The notes under the pieces are model-generated. The model saw only the letters and a list, made by a program, of their open reading frames with translations. It had not been told where the DNA came from and searched no databases. DNA of 64,000 nt from Zygaena filipendulae (lineage: Eukaryota; Arthropoda; Insecta; Lepidoptera; Zygaenidae): positions 5,734,001-5,798,000 of the forward strand of contig OU015666.1 in NCBI GenBank assembly GCA_907165275.2. The letters run 5' to 3'. Below are positions 51,401 through 59,786 of this stretch, piece by piece (the first letter of the stretch is position 1; each line of letters starts with the position of its first letter). The position numbers and the translations under genes are program-made.

Positions 51401-54398
51401 CGATTGGCGCAGTAGATCACCATGCCTGCCTGTTAATCAAGAGGTTACGGGTTCGATTCCCGTTGAGGTGAACTTTTTGTGATGAGCACAGAGAGTTTAA
51501 CTTTCCAGTCTGGGCATATCTATATTATATCCATAACATAATTATATGTAATAATATGTACTATATACTCGTACCTGTTTGACACTTAGTGTGGGATCAA
51601 GTTAAATCTGTGTGTTGTGAAGTGGATTACTATTATTAATTACATTATTTTGTTCTAAATGTATATAATAATAATAATTAATACATACCTGGGTATTCAT
51701 AAACTTCAATACACTTCCAGCTTGAAATCTCTTGTTCCTCAATAATAAATACAGCACATAACAACCAGCTCTAATTAACTGAAATATCAATTAATATTAT
51801 CTGTGTGTCCCTTTAATCTTATATACAGAGTGGAAAGTTGAGACAGGGACTTCTTGGACACTCTAATTAATTTTAAGGTTCTTTTTAGGGTTCTGTACCT
51901 CAAAAGAAAAAAGGAAACCTTATAGGATCACCTTATTTTCTGTCTGTCAGTTTGTTGGTATGTCTGTCTGGTTTTCAAGAACCTTTTACGAACACATTGA
52001 GGTATCAAAATATTAATATCCAAATACTCTGTTGTGAAAATTCAATCATCTACGTCAGATTTATTTTATTTATTTATTTATTTATTTATTTACTAATTTA
52101 TAAACATTGTAATAACTAAAGATGTTTATGCTCCATATTTTGATACACCCACGGGAATCAAAACCGATAAGCTTGTTGATATTAGTTTGACATAGAATCA
52201 AGTAAAGAGATAAAATCCGATAAATGTATGGTTATTGGTTACATCAAAAAAACTTGATTTACTTAACTAAAAGTTTGTATAGAGGTGTGCAAATCTGACT
52301 AGCATTTAGCTGGTTTGTTGTTTTTTTAATGCCAGATGCAACCTGACCCATTTTGAAATATAGAAATATGTATGAAAAAATATTTCTTACATTTTTTGTA
52401 CTTTCTCTTTGGTCAAATTTTGTTTTTTTTTTTTGTAAATCATCAGTTTTCTTACTTATTACATTGGTTAAGACCCTGTACTAATAATGATTAACCAGGC
52501 CACAACTACTTTTATTGCCCCATGTGTAGTGTGTACCATTAGATGTGCTTACTATTATTGTTTTCATGATGTATAAGTTATAATTAAAACAGATTTTTCT
52601 TTCTAAATACACGAATAAATAAATAAATCTCAATGATCCAAATGGACCTATGGAATTTTTGTGGATTTATGAAATTTTTCATATAGTTCACTGATGTAAA
52701 AAAAACATTTAAATACATTGTACCTAGATTCACAACTCCATACAAACGTCCTTACAAAAAGTGTTACTGATAGATACAAACAAAAAATAAAACTAATTGC
52801 CTTTTCTGATTGAATAAGCAAAATTTGTACTTATGCATACAACACAACACTGATATTTAGTACGGACACGTTTGTGACTCTGTCAGTGTATTTTGGGCTG
52901 TTATTTAGTGGGTATATCAATGGTATAGTCACTTTAATACCTGGTCTACTTCTGGTAAACTCACAAAAATGAAACCACAGAGATCAGCTAGTACAAAAAT
53001 AATTACCCTCCATGTATAAGACGCATTCCATTGTTTAACAAGTTTGTCAGCTCTAATATCCTTCCATGTGATGAACTTGTGGAAAGGTCTGCCTGTGTCA
53101 CGAGACCATGTCATGAATGTGCTGCGTTGGGTTGATATACCCATGCCTGTCATTTGACCAGCAGAGAGGTGTGCATCTACCATCAATGAAAAAAACACAT
53201 TCTGTAATTACAAACAAATCATTAAATAGAATAAACATGTATACATTAATAAATTAGAATAGAATAGAATAGAATAGAAAAAAGTTTATTTGATACCATA
53301 AAGATAAAATAAGTACAATCGTGAGACTTAAACTAGAATAGTTGGTACCAAAATGGCTACCACTCAGCATTATGCCGTGGCACTAAGTTCCACGACGCTG
53401 ATTTTCAGTGGCGACCGTAGAAGGGAGATGGCTTCACACTACAAATAAGACCGTCCACAATCTACATTTCTTAAGATAATTTAAGTGGAGATAATTTAAA
53501 AAGGAAAAATAGAGTAAGTAGATAATAAAAAGCTAAGTAAATTATCATAATGTATGTTGCGGGGTATGCCTAAGAAGACTTAATATATAATCAGAAATAT
53601 AAAAACTTAATATATAATCAAAATACAAATGCGAAGGTAACTCTGTCTGTCTGTCTGTCTGTTGCGTTTTCACGCCCCAATGGCTCAGCCGATCAACGTG
53701 AAACTTTGCATACATGTCGTAAGGGGTACAGGGAAGGACATGGAGCACCTACTTTCATCCCGAAATTTCCGCGGGAACTCCGAACTTATCGCGGGTAACC
53801 GCGGGGAACAGTTAGTCAGAAATAAAATGAGAAATAAAATCAGAAACGGCTAAGACAATTCTTTTTGTTCCATTAGTAAAAAAGATTTTAACTTTAGTTT
53901 GAACAAGCGCTTCGTGGCAATTGCGCGCAAAGGTGGAGGAATATCATTCCAGCAACTTGTGGCAAGATATCTGAAACTACCCCTAAAGGCTGCTGTTTTA
54001 TAACATGGATGAGCAGCATTACCAGCAGCACAGATTACCAGCAGAGATTTAATACTCACCCTGTAATGACTTGTTTACAACATTGACTATAGACTTCCAT
54101 AACTCATCAGGGTCTATTTCCACGAAACCCGGACAAGGATACAAAAGAACTACCTAAAAAGTAAATTATATAACATAATGTCTATAACAAACACATCATG
54201 ATAAAAATCTAGTGCTCTGATGTAACTATCACTCTTAAGCAAGTGATAACTTAATAAACAACTTAATGCCTGCCGCAATTTTAAGTGAATAAATACCTGA
54301 TCAGTAGCTCTTCCCACGACTTCAGCCCTTGAATTATAAATGTAAGAACGAATTGTTGTTGTTCCAACATCCAAAGTAAGAATATACTTTTCCTCCAT
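39427..54398 (-). CDS. GK5: Glycerol kinase 5 (FGGY family), complete, 11 exons
   Basis: Exons (minus): 54297-54398, 54060-54153, 53007-53176, 51689-51778, 46886-47000, 45188-45390, 44384-44615, 43290-43384, 42883-43046, 42032-42165, 39427-39593. They join in matching phases to 1566 bases, 521 residues, close to the usual length. Most junctions are GT-AG with a clear acceptor tract. Visible motifs are the phosphate loop L-D-V-G-T-T-T-I-R-S (exon 1), G-M-G-I-S-T-Q-R-S-T-F (exon 3), R-N-K-R-F-Q-A-G-S-V-L-K-F-M-N-T-Q (exon 4), T-M-D-T-W-L (exon 5), A-T-G-M-F-D-P-F (exon 6), T-M-G-T-G-T-F (exon 7), F-I-P-A-F-S-G-L (exon 8), A-S-G-F-V-G-I-K (exon 9) and L-D-G-G-V-S-N-N-D-F (exon 10). The protein is an ATP-dependent kinase of the FGGY fold; its true substrate is unsure. 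Exons 1-5 are AT-rich and 6-11 are strongly GC-rich. Introns are packed with transposons. No TATA box was seen upstream. Confidence 0.93.
39677..39807 (+). mobile_element. Helitron with internal deletion (GK5 intron 10)
   Basis: Start ACTAATATTAAAAAG, TCTGGATCTACTGAATCG, end CAGCTAGT. The 3' hairpin block is lost. Confidence 0.7.
40054..40424. mobile_element. Palindromic element with GCTAAGATGCGCAAC ends (copy 1)
   Basis: The outer ends are AGCTAAGATACGCGCC (40054) and CGCATCTTAGCTCCGC (40424). Inside, 40199-40257 and 40271-40330 are near-perfect inverted arms rich in CGATAAAATTTTATCG. Related copies form a larger palindrome at 50821-51286. Confidence 0.75.
40575..40853 (+). mobile_element. 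TGACGTCA-carrying MITE, reference copy C
   Basis: The ends are imperfect inverted repeats of about 55 bp, starting TTTAGTCCGTC and ending GACGGACTAATTAG, followed by arms containing TATTGGACACGTATTTTTTC and AAAAAATATGTGTCTATTG. The centre carries two perfect TGACGTCA palindromes at 40676-40683 and 40720-40727. Flanking AATTTTGAT or ATCAAAATT words recur next to other copies and may belong to the element. It has no coding capacity, and the superfamily is not assigned. Other copies: 5509, 36878, 41014, 43545, 45492/46001 and 47808. Confidence 0.85.
41014..41216 (-). mobile_element. TGACGTCA-carrying MITE, copy D
   Basis: Shorter reversed copy with ATTTAGTCCGTCAGTTAG at one end. One palindrome is intact (GTGACGTCAC); the other is eroded to a GAGTTCAC form. 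Confidence 0.7.
41640..42022 (+). pseudogene. LINE ORF2 C-terminus and 3' tail (GK5 intron 10)
   Basis: The frame from about 41690 reads L-P-K-D-V-I-N-L-S-I-N-K-F-K and R-L-C-D-K-A-Y-Y, and ends at the TGA at 41808-41810. This is the usual end of a Jockey-like polymerase. A 3' untranslated tail follows to an ATATGAA microsatellite that stops about 10 bases from the GK5 exon 10 boundary. Confidence 0.7.
42571..42758 (+). mobile_element. Helitron, 3' truncated (GK5 intron 9)
   Basis: CTATACTAATATGATAAAG at the start. It is lost within the CGGCGGG part of the terminal hairpin. A short duplication of GTGAGTTT lies inside. Confidence 0.7.
43089..43114 (+). repeat. Poly-C run
   Basis: 26 C residues in a row, in GK5 intron 8 about 40 bp from the exon 9 acceptor. 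Confidence 0.95.
43442..43470 (+). mobile_element. Helitron 5' fragment
   Basis: AGCTATACTAATATTATAAAG only. Confidence 0.55.
43545..43832 (+). mobile_element. TGACGTCA-carrying MITE, copy E (GK5 intron 7)
   Basis: Very close to copy C over its whole length. The first palindrome is intact; the second is TGATGTCA. Confidence 0.85.
44100..44318 (+). repeat. ATACTTAAGTA minisatellite and Helitron 3' fragment (GK5 intron 7)
   Basis: Degenerate units of 12-16 bp built on ATACTTAAGTA fill about 44108-44240 and pass into an AAAT run. 44262-44318 is a Helitron 3' end (CCGCGGGAACTCC to CAGCTAGT). Confidence 0.7.
44966..45163 (+). mobile_element. tRNA-derived SINE, copy 1 (GK5 intron 6)
   Basis: The head has an A-box-like CTGGCGCAATAGATCACC and a decayed B-box, followed by GGTGAACTTTTTGTGATGA and a tail containing AGTGTGTGATCAAGTAGA. 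The same blocks occur at 51394-51622. The tail ends 24 bp from the exon 6 donor. Confidence 0.75.
45528..45995. mobile_element. Compound Helitron block nested in MITE copy F
   Basis: A reversed copy (AGCTGTTCCCCGCGGTTTC), a second partial reversed body, and a forward copy ending CCGCGGGTGAAAAA lie side by side, so several insertions hit one place. Confidence 0.7.
46074..46225. mobile_element. Foldback element nested in MITE copy F
   Basis: The arms start CGATCGTCCACCGCC and end GGCGGTGGACGATCG, and pair almost throughout, with AACTGGCTCAA in the inner part. The loop is ACATGTGCGTCCACCGCA. Confidence 0.8.
46400..46590 (+). mobile_element. Helitron fragment and AAATC microsatellite
   Basis: 46400-46526 ends CGGCGGGGAACAGCTA. 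AAATC units follow at 46566-46590. Confidence 0.6.
47096..47266 (+). mobile_element. Helitron, CCGATCAACAT subfamily (GK5 intron 4)
   Basis: It ends CCGCGGGTGAAACTGCGGGG then CAGCTAGT; the 5' part is eroded. Confidence 0.75.
47482..48780. mobile_element. GGCCCTTATTCACTA element, interrupted
   Basis: The left end is CGGCCCTTATTCACTACGACC (47482) and the right end contains GGTCATAGTGAATAAGG and GGGCCCGG (48780). MITE copy G and the 48237-48335 repeat are inserted within. It lies in GK5 intron 4. Confidence 0.65.
47808..48080 (+). mobile_element. TGACGTCA-carrying MITE, copy G
   Basis: Both palindromes are intact, at 47911-47918 and 47957-47964. The ends are TTTAGTCCGTCGTG and CTGACGGACTAATTAG. 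Confidence 0.85.
49217..49335. repeat. Foldback with 39-bp perfect arms (GK5 intron 4)
   Basis: 49221-49259 pairs with 49297-49335 (arms run from CCACATTCACGCGAGAA to CGCGAGAAAAC). A nested inner palindrome pairs GGCTCCACATTCACG with CGTGAATGTGGAGCC. Confidence 0.85.
49602..50237 (-). mobile_element. Three decayed Helitron copies
   Basis: Reversed ends start at 49602 (CTAGCTGTGCCCCGTGG), 49927 (TTCACCCGCGTGAC) and 50058 (AGCTGTTCCCGC). The last reaches a TATAATATTATAGG start at 50237. Confidence 0.6.
50582..50733 (+). repeat. GC-rich minisatellite, unit about 41-48 bp
   Basis: Four units begin CGAATGCGCCC (or GGCATGCGCCC) and carry ATGCTAGTCGCTCTCG and GCGATCAC. It lies in GK5 intron 4. Confidence 0.75.
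50821..51286. mobile_element. Head-to-head pair of GCTAAGATGCGCAAC elements forming a 466-bp palindrome
   Basis: Two copies of about 230 bp, 50821-51053 and 51055-51286, face each other. Their ends read CTGCGGAGCTAGGATGCGC and GCGCATCCTAGCTCCGCAG, and they share AAAAAGTGCAGTAGTGGGG and GTCGACACGACAA in the middle. Confidence 0.85.
51394..51622 (+). mobile_element. tRNA-derived SINE, copy 2 (GK5 intron 4)
   Basis: A-box-like ATTGGCGCAGTAGATCACC and an intact B-box, GGTTCGATTCC, then GGTGAACTTTTTGTGATGA. It ends 66 bp from the exon 4 donor. Confidence 0.85.
51830..52925. other. GK5 intron 3 contents
   Basis: 51880-51990 is a repeat of the GGGTTCTGTACC type with a TCTGTCTG run. A TTTA microsatellite lies at 52068-52092. 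No coding feature was seen. Confidence 0.45.
53250..53480 (-). repeat. LINE 3' end with GAATA tail (GK5 intron 2)
   Basis: GAATA units at 53257-53278 are followed by AAGTTTATTTGATACC. On the minus strand this is the A-rich end of a LINE. Confidence 0.5.
53622..53816 (+). mobile_element. Non-autonomous Helitron (GK5 intron 2)
   Basis: ACAAATGCGAAGGTAACTC with a (CTGT)n run, ending CCGCGGGGAACAGTTAGT (CTAGT changed to TTAGT). Confidence 0.75.
53850..54056 (-). pseudogene. LINE ORF2 C-terminal remnant (GK5 intron 2)
   Basis: The minus strand reads R-G-S-F-R-Y-L-A-T-S-C-W-N-D-I-P-P-P-L-R and K-L-K-S-F-L-L, the W-N-x-L/I-P-x-x-[IL]-R end of a non-LTR polymerase. It touches the donor of GK5 exon 2. 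Confidence 0.7.
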
Positions 54399-54597
54399 AG
54401 TGAACTAACTGTCCTTTTATTTACAGTTAATTTTTAATTGTTTAAAAACTTTATGTAAGTTGAAAGTTATGTTAAATAAATAGAGCCTTAACCTTATCTA
54501 ACTTCTAATTGAATTATAAATTTTATTAGTTACTTTAGGTCCTAGGTATCTTTTATTTTTAAATAATGATCTTTTCAAATGGGGTAGTTAGCTGTAT

Positions 54598-54630
54598 TCT
54601 CAGACGAAATAGACTTTTTATTTCGTCTGA
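54598..54630. repeat. Hairpin upstream of GK5
   Basis: CTCAGACGAAATA and TATTTCGTCTGAG form a perfect 13-bp stem with a 7-bp loop, 200 bp upstream of the GK5 start codon. Confidence 0.7.
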
Positions 54631-55211
54631 GGCTGTATTAAAATTTAAACCACTTCTTGTTTGAAATGATAGTAACGATATTGGATTATTTCATTTGAGG
54701 TGACGAGTAGTTAAAAAATTAATATAATCAAAATATACAGAACAAAACACTGAACTGAAAGCATACTGAATGAAACAGACAGATCACAATTCACAGAACA
54801 GAATCCGGAAAAGTCTCAACAAAATACGATTAATTTCAAACCAAATCAACACATACTACTACTTAGGCTTAGAGGAATCTACTACACTGCTGAGCAAATA
54901 ATCACAATCACTACATCACTATAGTGATAACCTTCTCCATAGATAATACAATATATACGGGAATCGTAGACGGAGAATGAACTAGACGAGGCATTCGCGT
55001 ATAGCGTAAGAGAAAGTGATATTCTTCCTATGCACACATGTAAACTACCAGTATTGCCACTAAATAACTTATTTCCAATTTCCAAGGAGTTTTAGCTTGT
55101 TTGGTGATGAAAAAGCTATAGGAAGTAAAATGTAGTTTTATAGGATAGGTTGTTTTGTATATAAACTATAAATCATCGATCCCTGATGGTATCGAGGGGA
55201 TTTATAATGTA

Positions 55212-55413
55212 CTAGCTGACCCGCGCGGTTTCATCCGTGGTAATTTCGGAGTTCCCGCGGGAATTCCAGGATAAAATATAGTTACAAACCTTCCTCATGA
55301 ATCACTCTATCTATTGGTGAAAACCGAATCAAAATCCGTTGGGTAGTTTAAAGATTTAAGCATACATAGGGATATAGGGACAGAGAAAGCGACTTTATTT
55401 TATACTATGTAGT
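55212..55413 (-). mobile_element. Helitron
   Basis: Reversed; starts CTAGCTGACCCGCGCGG and ends in an eroded ACTATGTAGTG region. Confidence 0.65.
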
Positions 55414-55525
55414 GAAGCGGGCAAGTGAAATGAATACTATGTAGGTGCAAATAATGTTTTATTGGAACTTAAGTTACTTAGAGCACGGTACGGATGAGCA
55501 AACCAGCTTATTTCTCGTCAGGGCA

Positions 55526-55745
55526 TCATAAAAGTTGCGCGCTTGGCTTATGGTTTTTGAAACGATTATTATTATTGCTTGATATTGGTTCACGCCAGCT
55601 GCACTCATTGTAATTAAGTTTAGTTTTTCGAAAGAAACTGCTTGGGAAATGCTTGAAACGAATCCTTGAATAGCTATTTGGTTTCCAATTTACACGACCA
55701 GTGCTTGCTGTCCAGTTAATAAGAGTAACCAATTTAAAAGGAAAT
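55526..55745 (-). pseudogene. Second half of a THAP domain (decayed exon)
   Basis: Behind a good acceptor (TTTTTTCAG, 55746) the minus strand reads F-P-F-K, then N-W-T-A-S-T-G-R-V-N-W-K-P-N-S-Y-S-R-I, K-H-F and F-F-R-K-T-K. This is the C-terminal half of a THAP zinc finger, which often starts at such an exon border. The Cys before H-F has become Phe, so zinc binding is lost. No first half or transposase part was found nearby. Confidence 0.55.
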
Positions 55746-55774
55746 CTGAAAAAGAAAAAAAATATAGAATACAC

Positions 55775-57488
55775 ACTGTATTAACATGAAAAATTAAAAA
55801 ATATTTGACGTGGACAATGTAGTTATCAGGCCCAATATTCTAAAATTTTCAAATCGAATCTAAAATTGTTTATTTCATACACTACTCATACAGTCAGGAG
55901 CATGCAAGATTTTCAGCCTGTCTTACACGCGAAGGGTACAGTACACGTGATTCTGTTGACGGTCAAATTGAACTTATTCGATTCGATACTGAAGTTTTAA
56001 AATACAGTGTCTGAGACATAGTTGACTAGAATCTTTCAGTATTTTATCCCACGTTGAAAAAAAAAACAAATGATGGAAACGATTGGCACTTGGCATGAAA
56101 CTTAGTAGAGATAAAAAAAAAATTCCAGTCTATTTTAAAGATATATGTATGGCCTACTTAAATAAAGCAAGAAAAAGAAAAAAATATACGCATAAATTAA
56201 TTAAATAGAGCGTTTCAAAGTTCCTACTTTTGACTTTACCGCCGAAACGCGGAATGACGTCACTAGTTCAAAATTACGCCTTATTAACCTGTGATAGAAA
56301 TGTCACTGTCGGGTCATGTGACACTGACAGACAGATAACTTCAATATCCAAAAGCGAAATTAAGGTTGAACTGTGTCGAGTTCAGAAAATTAAAAATATG
56401 CGTTGACTGTATGCACTTAGTTTCTTTTGCCTTCTCTGAGAGGTAAATGTTTCCTAAAAAAATAAAAGTGACGTAATCCGTTAAGCGTGGCTGTGATTGG
56501 TGTTTCGTTGCAACGTTCCGTTTCACAAAATTAAAAGTTGAATATTTTAGAAACTTAAATTTTTTTTAGTAAATCTTTCACGATAACGCTTTTCTAAGGC
56601 TCTGTTTTTGACATATTGACACAATTTCTTATAATAAATTTCATGCAAGTACCCTAGTTTGTTACACCGCGTAGGTACCTACTAATATTATAAAAAATTG
56701 GGAAATTAATCTGGGTAAGCTAGCAACCTTTGTCGTAGTATAACCCGACATATTACGGAAGGCAAAGTAACGTCGTGGTAAGGACATAGTCGCCATTATG
56801 GAATAAGGACTACGTAATTTGGCAAGATTATACATTAAAATAAGAAGGCAAATTAATGTTGATTTTTTTGTTATATTTCTACGATTTATACCACAAAGCT
56901 GTTATTATGAATATATTTGCTATTTTGCACAAACAAAACACATTTACATGAAAGTAAATCATTACATACCGATGAAATGTTACATGCTCCGTTTTTCTTT
57001 CATTACGGCTCTTACAGCCTAAAATACAACATATCACTATGTCCACAACAAAAACAAACACTTTAAACACGATATGAAAGTTTATTTAGCTTTCAATAAT
57101 TGAAAAAAATAACGTTTTTTATCAAAATAAACAAAGAGCGCTTCGCTTTGTTGGGCAAACTATAACTTTGCCCAACAAAAAAAACCTATACGCTAGATAA
57201 GGACAAGAGATAATTGGAAAACTCTTTCACTCTTAAGAACTTAGCCATAACACTGTCTCGCTTACTATTCGAAAGAGAAGGAAATCGCCTCATCTATTCA
57301 TTCTCCATCTACGACGGGAATAGATAGGCAACTCAACGTTCAAAAATTGTTCAAAAGTTAGAAGTCTAGGGGCACTGATCGCTAGATGGCAGTTATTTGC
57401 CGCTATCTAGCTAGATGGCGCTGTTACTTTATTATATAGATAGGTACTAAGGTACAGATTTCTGAAAATGAAAGAATTAATTATTTCG
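55775..57488. other. Intergenic with two hairpins
   Basis: 57149-57180 is a hairpin (TTGTTGGGCAAA and TTTGCCCAACAA). A lone TGACGTCA at about 56253 is outside any MITE copy. 57380-57425 is a short inverted block around CTAGATGGC. No gene was seen. Confidence 0.45.
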
Positions 57489-58310
57489 TTATTTTTTATT
57501 TTTTCCATGAGTTTTACAATAATTAAAAGCTTGCAATTTTACAGAATCATTTTCATCATAGTTACTTATTTTACCACTCAATATCCTGTTAATCCCAGTG
57601 CACCAGCTATGAACGATTACTTTGATCGATAAATTTATTATAAATTGAATTAAATCAGCTTTATGAATTCTACAAGTAATTACAGAATCAAAATCACACC
57701 TAAAATTGATAAAAAATATGATTTTATCTTTTAAAAATGATATTTCTTGTGACCCTCGCATGCAAGTTACAATCATAAAATATATTTCATTTAATAAATT
57801 TATAAAATAAATGCGTCATTTCCATAATACAATGATTTTTTTGTATAATCAACCTCGTAATTAAACGAATCAACATCTCTTTCTGATCGCAGTAAATCAT
57901 TTGAACAATTTCCACACCTTTTAAATATTTTGGTTTTACATTTTTTTATTATATACCCAGCTAAATACTTTTTTGATTCGATATGAAGCAATTTACTAGT
58001 ATCATTTGATTTTATTTCATTCATAATTTGTAACAAAGAACCAATTTCACATGCTAAATCAGTATAATTAGGCGAATCACCATTACCAGTTAATAAGCAC
58101 TTTAAAGATTGTATTGATTTGTTGTCATCCTTTTCACAATTAGCATGAATTGAATGAGGCGAATCAAAATTATTAATTAACAATGTCTTAAAAGCATTGA
58201 TAAATTGTATGCACGAGGGATTAACGTTGCGAACTCCATTGCTTCTGATACAGCAAAAGAAATTCTCAAGGGGATCTTGATTGAAATTACGAGCTATCAT
58301 ATTATTAATA

Positions 58311-58764
58311 CAGTAGAATCCGTTTATTATGACTCCGCCTATATTGACCAACCGGTTATTACGACGTAATTACACCACGGAGTTTGGTTTTCATATAAAA
58401 TTCTTTATAAAAAGTCGGATATAATGACTTCCCTTAGTCGGATATAGTGACATGTCGCTTATTATGACCCATTTTTAATAAATTATGTCCGGTTATAATG
58501 ACAAAGCAGTCAAAAATTACAGATTTCTTACAGTAAAAAATACACTTATATGTGATATAATGTGCTGATTATGTACAATTTTGATTTTGATTTAATATGT
58601 ATGTAGACATATGTATTTACTATGTTTCTGTATTAAAATACTTAAGTACATACATATTTACATAAAAAAGGCTTTTCATTTCACAAAACGTTTTGTATGA
58701 CGTCCGCTTATTATGACGTGTTTGTCAATTCCTTTCGATGTCATAATAAACGGATTCTACTGTA
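58311..58764. mobile_element. pogo/Tigger-like MITE in the transposase exon
   Basis: TA/CAGTAGAATCCGTTTATT at the left is matched by its reverse complement ending CTACTG/TA at the right (58763-58764 is the duplicated TA). The TA target and the CAGT start fit pogo-like elements. Inside, ATTATGAC or ATAATGAC words repeat at least six times in both orientations. The insertion splits the frame just before the N-Q-D-P-L-E-N-F-F motif. Confidence 0.85.
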
Positions 58765-59566
58765 TTATATTTTCTATTGAGATACTCCCACATTTCCATA
58801 AATGTCTTTATGTTATGTATCCAGTTCTGGAGAGATGGTACTTTTTCAAATTTAATTGTTTCAGTACCATCAGGGTTCTTTTTTATGGATTTGAAACTCA
58901 TTGATTCCAGAACTGGCAAAATTTCACACCAAAACTGGAAATGTGGGGAATTCTTTTTCAAACACCCCTTGAGCACTTTCGCTGTATCATGATATGAGTG
59001 TGAATGAATCAAATAATTTATCCATTTTTAACAATAAATCAGCTGTATCTTCACAAGTGGCAGGCAGGATTTTGTGTCCTGAAAAAAGAAAAAGCATTCT
59101 GTTAATTAAGTGAAACAATCTCAAACAATAAAAGTGTTAGATTAGCCAGTAAAATCACAAGAGTATCACTGCTTAACAGCACAATCACAGTACCAACAGT
59201 AGGTATTATTTTTGTTGCTGTTATCGACTATGGAGGACAATGACCACTTAACATCAGAATATGGATCTCTATCTCTAAAAAATACATTATTGGTAGTAAT
59301 GACTGTATCCTAACCGAATAATTGCATTCTATTAATCTTTTAAAGTACAAATAATGAGAAAAGTTTGTGGGGCAACCTGAAAATCGATATAAAATTTAAC
59401 CCACGCGATAAATGAATTTTAATCGGGCAGAAACAAGGGCAAAAGCTATATAAAATTAAAAAGTATTGCTGCGCTTATATCGACTTCAGGTTTATTACCT
59501 TCGCATTTACAATATTACTATGGATTTTAAAAAAGAAAAAATATCTAAATCGGGTCACAAACATAA

Positions 59567-59786
59567 GGTCAAACCGCACTTAAGCGGCGCGGCGCGGCGC
59601 AGCAATACATTCTCCAGGGGGCAACTCTGCCGCGCCGCACGGCTGCACTGCCGCGCTGCTTATTTAGCTCATATAAAACATTAGAAAGAATATTTTTCTA
59701 GCAGTGCCGCGTCGTTGCCGCGCAGCACCTCGTCGCTGCCGCGCAGCGCCCGTCGCTGCAGAGCCGCTCAAGTGTGGTTTGACCTT
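59567..59786. mobile_element. GC-rich TIR MITE in the third transposase intron
   Basis: The ends are AAGGTCAAACCGCACTT and AAGTGTGGTTTGACCTT. The centre is built of GCGGCGCGG and GCCGCGC words in inverted arms. The right end lies about 10 bp from the exon 3 donor at 59795. Confidence 0.75.

Noticed and set aside
44966..51622. SINE heads read as tRNA genes
   Set aside because: The A- and B-box-like parts occur in a repeated element with a common non-tRNA tail, and the cloverleaf is incomplete.
57300..57440. Terminal repeat of the P-type element
   Set aside because: The inverted CTAGATGGC words there have no partner on the other side of the transposase gene.
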